This document shows, piece by piece, positions 5,257-8,542 of a DNA stretch of 8,542 nt; within the stretch, counting starts at the first letter, position 1; every line of letters starts with the position of its first letter. This DNA comes from Oscillospiraceae bacterium UBA3851. GTDB lineage: Bacteria > Bacillota > Clostridia > Oscillospirales > Oscillospiraceae. The DNA lies in NCBI GenBank assembly GCA_002392625.1, contig DGHJ01000086.1, positions 9,573 through 18,114 of the forward strand, written 5' to 3'. Under the pieces are notes generated by a model that made no database searches, was not told the DNA's origin, and saw only the letters and a program-made list of their open reading frames with translations. The position numbers were made by a program, and so were the translations under genes.

Positions 5257-6678
5257 TCAGCCCAGCAGGCCGATGGCGTTGACGATAGCGATGGCGATGA
5301 TAGCGATCACGGAAGCCACGGCGCAGGGCAGTGTCACGTACTTCAGGGACTGCTTGCTGTTCAGATGGAAGAACTGACCCATGACCCAGAAGCCGGAGTT
5401 GTTGTAGTGGTTGCCCATCAGGGTGCCGGCGCCGATGGCCATGACAGCGGCCAGGGGAGACAGGCCCAGAGCGGGCATCATGGGCAGCACGATAGCGGCG
5501 GCAGTCATGCCGGCGGTGGTCATGGAGCCCACGGCGGTCATCATGATGGCGGCCACAGCCCAGGGCACCAGGATGCCGGGGATGGGGCTGTTGCCGATGG
5601 CCTCGGACAGAGGAGTCAGAGCGGGAGCGCTGCTGAGGATCTTGCCGAAGGCGCCGCCCATGGCGGTGATCAGCAGGGGAGCCAGGCAGACGATCAGGGC
5701 GCGGCCGACCCACTTGTTGAGGATGATGTCCTTCAGCTTGGAGTTCTTCTCCTCAGGGAAGTTGACCTCATAGGTGCGCAGAACGGCCTTGCGCTGCTTG
5801 TAGCCCAGCCAGATGGAGTACAGCACGCCGATGAACAGGGCGATGACCTTGTGGCCGATGGTGCCGAAGATCACGCGGATGGTGCTGCCCTCAGGCGCGT
5901 ACATGTTGGCAAAGGAGGCCAGGGAGATCAGCAGCACGGGCAGCAGCAGGGGCAGGAAGGACAGGAAGGTGTTGGGCAGGTTGGGATCCTTGATGAGGAT
6001 GTCGTCGATGCTGTCGCCGTTGGTCTCAGCCAGACCCTTGACCATCTCGGGATTGGGCTCGATCCACTCCTTCTCAGTCCACTTGCGCAGGATGAGCCAG
6101 GTGGCGAAGAAGGCGATCAGGGAGAACACGATGCCCCAAACGATGGTCAGGCCCAGGTCGGCGCTGAACATGAGGGCGATGGCCAGGATGCCGGGGGTGG
6201 GGGGAACCAGACCGTGGGTCAGGAACAGGCCCAGACCGGTGAAGGAGGCCATGGTGGACATGGAGATGTGCTTACGCTTGGACAGCATGGAGGCGATGGG
6301 GGCGGTCAGCACCATGGTGATGTCGCCGAACACGGGGATGGACATGATGAAGGCCGTCAGGGAGGGGGCCAGCTCCATGTTCTTGCCGCGGAACAGCCTG
6401 ATGAAGAAGTTGGCGATGGACTTGGCAGCGCCGGTATCCTCAATGGCCATGGAAATGATGGCGCCCAGAATGATGGTGATGCCGACGCCGGTCATGGTGC
6501 TGCCGAAACCCTGGCTGATGGTTTCAGCCGTTCCGGTGACGCCGTAGCCCAGGACGATGCCGGTCAGCAGTGCGGTGGTAAACAGTGCCATGACAGGGTG
6601 CACGTTCAGCTTGATGATCAAGAGGATCAGCAGAACGATGGCCGCTGCCAGGACGAGAACGAATACGCCAGCAGACAT
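5257..6678 (-). CDS. GntP-family sugar-acid permease
   Basis: A 473-residue, very hydrophobic inner-membrane transporter of the gluconate:H+ symporter family, whose members carry gluconate, idonate, fructuronate or D-serine. Recognisable family stretches are GFGSTMTGVGITIILGAIIS (57-76) followed by an acidic E80-D81 turn, IPVFGDITMVLTAPI (114-128), THGLVPPTPGIL (154-165), GSMTTAGMTAAAIV (about 384-397) and YNNSGFWVMGQFF (about 425-437). Roughly 11-12 membrane segments are apparent. A long hydrophilic loop at about 198-236 separates the N- and C-terminal bundles. It is slightly longer than the 440-450 usual for the family. ATG 6678 is preceded by AAAGGAG. It is monocistronic or weakly linked to the downstream SDR genes, with a strong hairpin terminator between. 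Its promoter carries operator-like sites matching those of the dehydratase, which ties it to the same regulator. The exact substrate is unknown. Confidence 0.93.
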   Translation of the reverse strand: MSAGVFVLVLAAAIVLLILLIIKLNVHPVMALFTTALLTGIVLGYGVTGTAETISQGFGSTMTGVGITIILGAIISMAIEDTGAAKSIANFFIRLFRGKNMELAPSLTAFIMSIPVFGDITMVLTAPIASMLSKRKHISMSTMASFTGLGLFLTHGLVPPTPGILAIALMFSADLGLTIVWGIVFSLIAFFATWLILRKWTEKEWIEPNPEMVKGLAETNGDSIDDILIKDPNLPNTFLSFLPLLLPVLLISLASFANMYAPEGSTIRVIFGTIGHKVIALFIGVLYSIWLGYKQRKAVLRTYEVNFPEEKNSKLKDIILNKWVGRALIVCLAPLLITAMGGAFGKILSSAPALTPLSEAIGNSPIPGILVPWAVAAIMMTAVGSMTTAGMTAAAIVLPMMPALGLSPLAAVMAIGAGTLMGNHYNNSGFWVMGQFFHLNSKQSLKYVTLPCAVASVIAIIAIAIVNAIGLLG

Positions 6679-6760
6679 TTTGATTCTCTCCTTTTCTCAA
6701 ATCACAGTTTTTCACATCTTGACGCGGGGCAGAATGTTGTGTTGCTCACCACTCCCTTTG

Positions 6761-6795
6761 TTCTTTTCTGTAGACCTGCGTTCTACACTGTAGGA
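6761..6795 (-). promoter_or_regulatory. Tandem operator-like sites at the permease promoter
   Basis: Two 15-base elements 20 bases apart: TTCTTTTCTGTAGAC (6761-6775, weak) and TTCTACACTGTAGGA (6781-6795, arms TTCTACA/TGTAGGA with one mismatch), separated by CTGCG. Spacer, period and orientation match the pair at 2321-2355. The sites lie just downstream of the predicted -10, where a bound repressor would block transcription. Confidence 0.6.
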
Positions 6796-6802
6796 TAGGT
6801 GG

Positions 6803-6832
6803 ATTTTACCATAGTTGGACACAATTTGTCAA
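6803..6832 (-). promoter_or_regulatory. Promoter of the permease gene
   Basis: On the minus strand TTGACA (6832-6827), 18 bases, TAAAAT (6808-6803). A TGG immediately before it forms an extended -10. Predicted start is near 6796, giving a leader of about 118 bases. The -35 context is identical over 12 bases to the dehydratase promoter. Confidence 0.8.
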
Positions 6833-6963
6833 TATTTTCGGAAAAATTCGTGTAATCTGTTGGGTTTAGCGGCTATTATTTGTCTATATTATCTAAAACT
6901 GAAAAAGATCACTGTCGCAATCAACAAAATTTGATACCCTTGTTTGTTCAAAATGTTATAAAC

Positions 6964-6980
6964 ATTCTATTATATAGAAT
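6964..6980. promoter_or_regulatory. Orphan operator-like palindrome
   Basis: ATTCTATTATATAGAAT has perfect 7-base arms (ATTCTAT/ATAGAAT) around TAT, and its core TTCTATTATATAGAA fits the motif of the regulator, dehydratase and permease promoters. It is 286 bases upstream of the permease ATG and 180 upstream of the desulfoferrodoxin ATG. A possible plus-strand promoter overlaps it (TTGATA 6931-6936 with TTATAA 6956-6961 at 19 bases, or TTGTTC 6944-6949 with TATTAT 6968-6973 at 18 bases). Neither is strong. Confidence 0.5.
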
Positions 6981-7082
6981 AACCAAGAAAGAAATGGAAA
7001 TGGGACAGGCTCTCCGCGCGGCCGCTTCCCGGCCTTCCTTCGGCCCGTGTAATAAAAAAGCGCGCGGCGCGGCAGAAGCCCC

Positions 7083-7111
7083 TTTACGGCGGGTGCGGCG
7101 TCTGGTATAAT
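7083..7111 (+). promoter_or_regulatory. Promoter of the desulfoferrodoxin gene
   Basis: TTTACG (7083-7088), 17 bases, TATAAT (7106-7111). The -10 is perfect and the -35 matches four of six. Predicted start is near 7118, about 42 bases before ATG 7160. TATTCTGTA (7126-7134) in the leader equals the left arm of the palindrome at 2474-2492 but lacks the right arm. Confidence 0.7.
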
Positions 7112-7159
7112 CGATCCACAGACGATATTCTGTAACAAATATACAAGGGGGCTTTTGCA

Positions 7160-7534
7160 ATGGAGATGAAGTTCTATATCTGCGAGCGCTGCGGCAATAT
7201 GGTGGCCGTGGTGAAGAACAGCGGCGTTCCCATCATGTGCTGCGGCCAGAAGATGACGGAGATCGTCCCCGGCACCACCGATGCTGCCGTGGAGAAGCAC
7301 GTCCCCGTCTGGGAGGTGCGTGACAACAAGGTGTACGTTACCGTGGGCGCTGTGGAGCACCCCATGCTGCCCCAGCACTACATCGAGTGGATCGCCATTC
7401 AGACCAAATACGGCAATCAGCGCAAGGCCCTGCACCCCGACGAGGCGCCCAAGGCCTGCTTCGCCCTGTGCGAGGGCGACGAGGTGGAGGCGGTGTACGC
7501 CTACTGCAACCTCCACAGCCTGTGGAAAGCATAA
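7160..7534 (+). CDS. dfx: Desulfoferrodoxin (2Fe superoxide reductase)
   Basis: A 124-residue cytoplasmic enzyme that reduces superoxide to hydrogen peroxide without releasing oxygen, an oxygen-defence step of anaerobes fed by rubredoxin-type donors. The N-terminal desulforedoxin-like domain has all four Center I ligands: C8, C11, C27 and C28 (YICERCGN and MCCGQKM). The C-terminal domain has the full Center II set: H47 (EKHVPV, with E45 and K46 matching the catalytic Glu-Lys pair of known enzymes), H67 (VEHPM), H73 (QHYIEW), C116 and H119 (YCNLHSLW). Length is typical (about 125). ATG 7160 has AAGGGGG upstream. It appears monocistronic, with its own promoter and terminator. No rubredoxin gene is in the window. 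Confidence 0.97.
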   Translation: MEMKFYICERCGNMVAVVKNSGVPIMCCGQKMTEIVPGTTDAAVEKHVPVWEVRDNKVYVTVGAVEHPMLPQHYIEWIAIQTKYGNQRKALHPDEAPKACFALCEGDEVEAVYAYCNLHSLWKA

Positions 7535-7542
7535 GAGCTGCT

Positions 7543-7587
7543 GAATAAAACAAAACCTCCGGTCCGGCCGGAGGTTTTGTTTTATTC
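7543..7587. terminator. Bidirectional terminator between convergent genes
   Basis: A perfect 20-base stem (arms 7543-7562 and 7568-7587, loop TCCGG). The inner part is the GC-rich pair CCTCCGG/CCGGAGG and the outer part is A-rich on the left and T-rich on the right, so it terminates both strands. The TAA stop of the minus-strand membrane-protein gene (7582-7584) lies inside the right arm. Confidence 0.93.
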
Positions 7588-8313
7588 TTCCGTGTTTTCC
7601 ACGTCTGACGGCGGCTCCTTTGCAGCCTCGTGCCGGCGGCATATGGCCCGGTAGATCAGCAAACCGACGCCGGAGACCGCCAGCGTCACGGCGAAGACGA
7701 TGATGGCAAACTGATAGTTCTGCACGCCCATGGCGTCGCCGCCTACGGTGGAGGTGAGGATGGAAGGGATGCGGCCCACGGTGGCCAGCAGCAGCCATTT
7801 GCCCCAGCTGAGGTCGGTGAGGCCGGCAAAGTAGCACAGCAGATCCTTGGGCGTGCCCGGCACGGTGAAGATCAGCCAGAACAGGGCGTCACGTCTGGGG
7901 GAGCTGCGCAGAAAGCGGAGGGACTCCAGCTTTTCCCTGGAGAAGAAGACCTCCACCAGCGGCTGGCCCAGCTTGCGCACCAGGGCGAACACCGCCACAC
8001 TGCCCAGCACGGCGCCCAAAAGGCACAGCACCGTGCCCCAGAGCGCGCCGAAGGCGTAGCCGCCGCACAGCTCCAGCGGCTCGCCGGGGATAATGGCCAC
8101 CAGCACCTGGAGGAATACCATGCCCACATAGGCGGCCTTGCCCCAGACGCCCCGTTCATCCACCCACTGGCGGAACAGCTCCGGCTGCCTGGCAAACCGG
8201 ATCATGGGACGGCCCACGAACCAGAAGAGGAAGAGGGACAGGAGGATAAAGATCACCACGCCGGCGGCTGCCAGACGTTTTTTCTGCTTTTCGCTGAGAG
8301 GGGACTTGTCCAT
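7582..8313 (-). CDS. TVP38/TMEM64-family (VTT/DedA-like) membrane protein
   Basis: A 243-residue polytopic inner-membrane protein. A basic N-terminus (KKR near 11-13) precedes a first membrane segment at about 16-34. The VTT domain follows, with PGEPLELCGGYAFGALWG (76-93, a re-entrant-type segment), FALVRKLG (109-116), FTVPGTPKDLLCYFAGLT (149-166) and GRIPS (180-184). A last segment lies at about 202-222, followed by a charged tail ending in EENTEE-like acidic residues (VENTEE). DedA-superfamily proteins are implicated in lipid scrambling or carrier recycling and proton-gradient-dependent envelope maintenance; this protein's role is not known. The ATG lies 9 bases after the galE stop, with a weak AAGG site, suggesting translational coupling. 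Confidence 0.9.
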   Translation of the reverse strand: MDKSPLSEKQKKRLAAAGVVIFILLSLFLFWFVGRPMIRFARQPELFRQWVDERGVWGKAAYVGMVFLQVLVAIIPGEPLELCGGYAFGALWGTVLCLLGAVLGSVAVFALVRKLGQPLVEVFFSREKLESLRFLRSSPRRDALFWLIFTVPGTPKDLLCYFAGLTDLSWGKWLLLATVGRIPSILTSTVGGDAMGVQNYQFAIIVFAVTLAVSGVGLLIYRAICRRHEAAKEPPSDVENTEE

Positions 8314-8322
8314 GGGAAAACC

Positions 8323-8542
8323 TTACAGCTTTTCGGCGTACTGCTGCCAGCGCCAGGAGTCCCGGCACATGTCCTCCACGGTCTTCTCCGCGTGCCAGCC
8401 CAGAAGGCGCTTGGCCTTATCCACGTTGGCATAGCAGAAGGCCAGGTCGCCGCTGCGGCGGGGGGCGATGCGGTAGGGCACGTCCACGCCGTTGACGGAG
8501 GAGAAGGCGTGGACCAGCTCCAGCACGCTGGTGCCCTTGCCG
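8323..8542 (-). CDS. galE: UDP-glucose 4-epimerase, C-terminal end, cut by window edge
   Basis: The last 72 residues of an NAD-dependent extended SDR that interconverts UDP-glucose and UDP-galactose for galactose use and glycan precursors. The frame is open to the right edge. Recognisable pieces are GKGTSVLELVHAF at the visible start, then PYRIAPRRSGDLAFCYAN and KAKRLLGWHAEKTVEDMC, ending SWRWQQYAEKL. These match the C-terminal region of bacterial GalE, where the RRSGD/RRPGD arginine contacts the UDP-sugar. The end is shorter than the usual NPNGY-type tail. The Rossmann domain and YxxxK lie outside the window. It is upstream of, and probably cotranscribed with, the TVP38-type gene. Confidence 0.93.
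   Translation of the reverse strand, partial: GKGTSVLELVHAFSSVNGVDVPYRIAPRRSGDLAFCYANVDKAKRLLGWHAEKTVEDMCRDSWRWQQYAEKL

Larger units (their letters stand above)
6679..7159. other. AT-rich control region between permease and desulfoferrodoxin genes
   Basis: The 481 bases contain the permease leader, operator pair and promoter (6761-6832), the orphan palindrome (6964-6980) and the desulfoferrodoxin promoter (7083-7111). The part at about 6800-6990 is strikingly AT-rich, and 7010-7100 switches to very GC-rich sequence with partial inverted repeats. No convincing small gene was found. Confidence 0.6.

Noticed and set aside
6702..6752. 16-codon GTG-start frame in the permease leader
   Set aside because: AAGGGAG is too close to the GTG and the peptide has no attenuator-like codon run; cannot be told from chance.
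5113..6798. 561-residue plus-strand open frame
   Set aside because: Antisense to the permease; Gly/His/Gln/Asp-rich translation with no domain, while the minus strand gives a clear GntP-family protein.
6880..7110. 76-residue plus-strand frame before desulfoferrodoxin
   Set aside because: Spans AT-rich and GC-rich non-coding blocks, covers the promoter, and has no binding site or recognisable sequence. The shorter internal ATG start near 6994 is equally unsupported.
6956..7837. 293-residue minus-strand frame antisense to desulfoferrodoxin
   Set aside because: Crosses the bidirectional terminator and part of the TVP38-type gene in another frame; a shadow.

Overview
The window looks like chromosomal DNA from a strictly anaerobic, GC-rich Firmicute, probably a gut clostridium of the Oscillospiraceae type. 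This rests on GC-rich codon use, strong AGGAGG-type ribosome binding sites, AT-rich islands confined to promoters, a pyruvate:ferredoxin oxidoreductase, and a two-centre desulfoferrodoxin. No tRNA, rRNA, CRISPR array, transposase or phage gene was seen. The genus is an inference from style, not a match.

Layout. On the minus strand, positions 1-2266 hold the 5' end of a pyruvate:ferredoxin oxidoreductase gene (nifJ/por, cut by the window edge) and, upstream of it, a 560-residue IlvD/Edd-family dehydratase. An IclR-family regulator diverges from the dehydratase (2512-3276, plus strand) and ends in a strong intrinsic terminator. Converging on it are two minus-strand short-chain dehydrogenases (3370-4122 and 4145-4939). 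Next is a 317-base gene-free stretch rich in hairpins, then a minus-strand GntP-family sugar-acid permease (5257-6678). A 481-base AT-rich control region follows. Then come a plus-strand desulfoferrodoxin (7160-7534), a shared bidirectional terminator, a minus-strand TVP38/TMEM64-type membrane protein (7582-8313) and the 3' end of galE (8323 to the edge).

How it fits together. Permease, two dehydrogenases, IlvD/Edd dehydratase and IclR regulator read as an uptake and catabolic locus for a hydroxylated acid, most likely a sugar acid. A plausible flow is uptake by the permease, oxidation/reduction at one carbon by the two dehydrogenases, dehydration to a 2-keto-3-deoxy acid, cleavage to pyruvate by enzymes not in this window, and pyruvate oxidation by the adjacent oxidoreductase. 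The substrate cannot be read from sequence, and a biosynthetic ilvD role is not excluded.

The most interesting signal is regulatory. The divergent dehydratase/regulator region has two perfect-consensus promoters (TTGACA, 17 bases, TATAAT) on opposite strands. A 15-base operator-like motif (about TTCTRTANTATAGAA) occurs there and again at the permease promoter 4.4 kb away. At both the dehydratase and permease promoters it is arranged as a tandem pair with the same CTGCG spacer and a 20-base period. This predicts a local IclR regulon. A further perfect-armed copy sits alone at 6964-6980, between the permease and desulfoferrodoxin genes.
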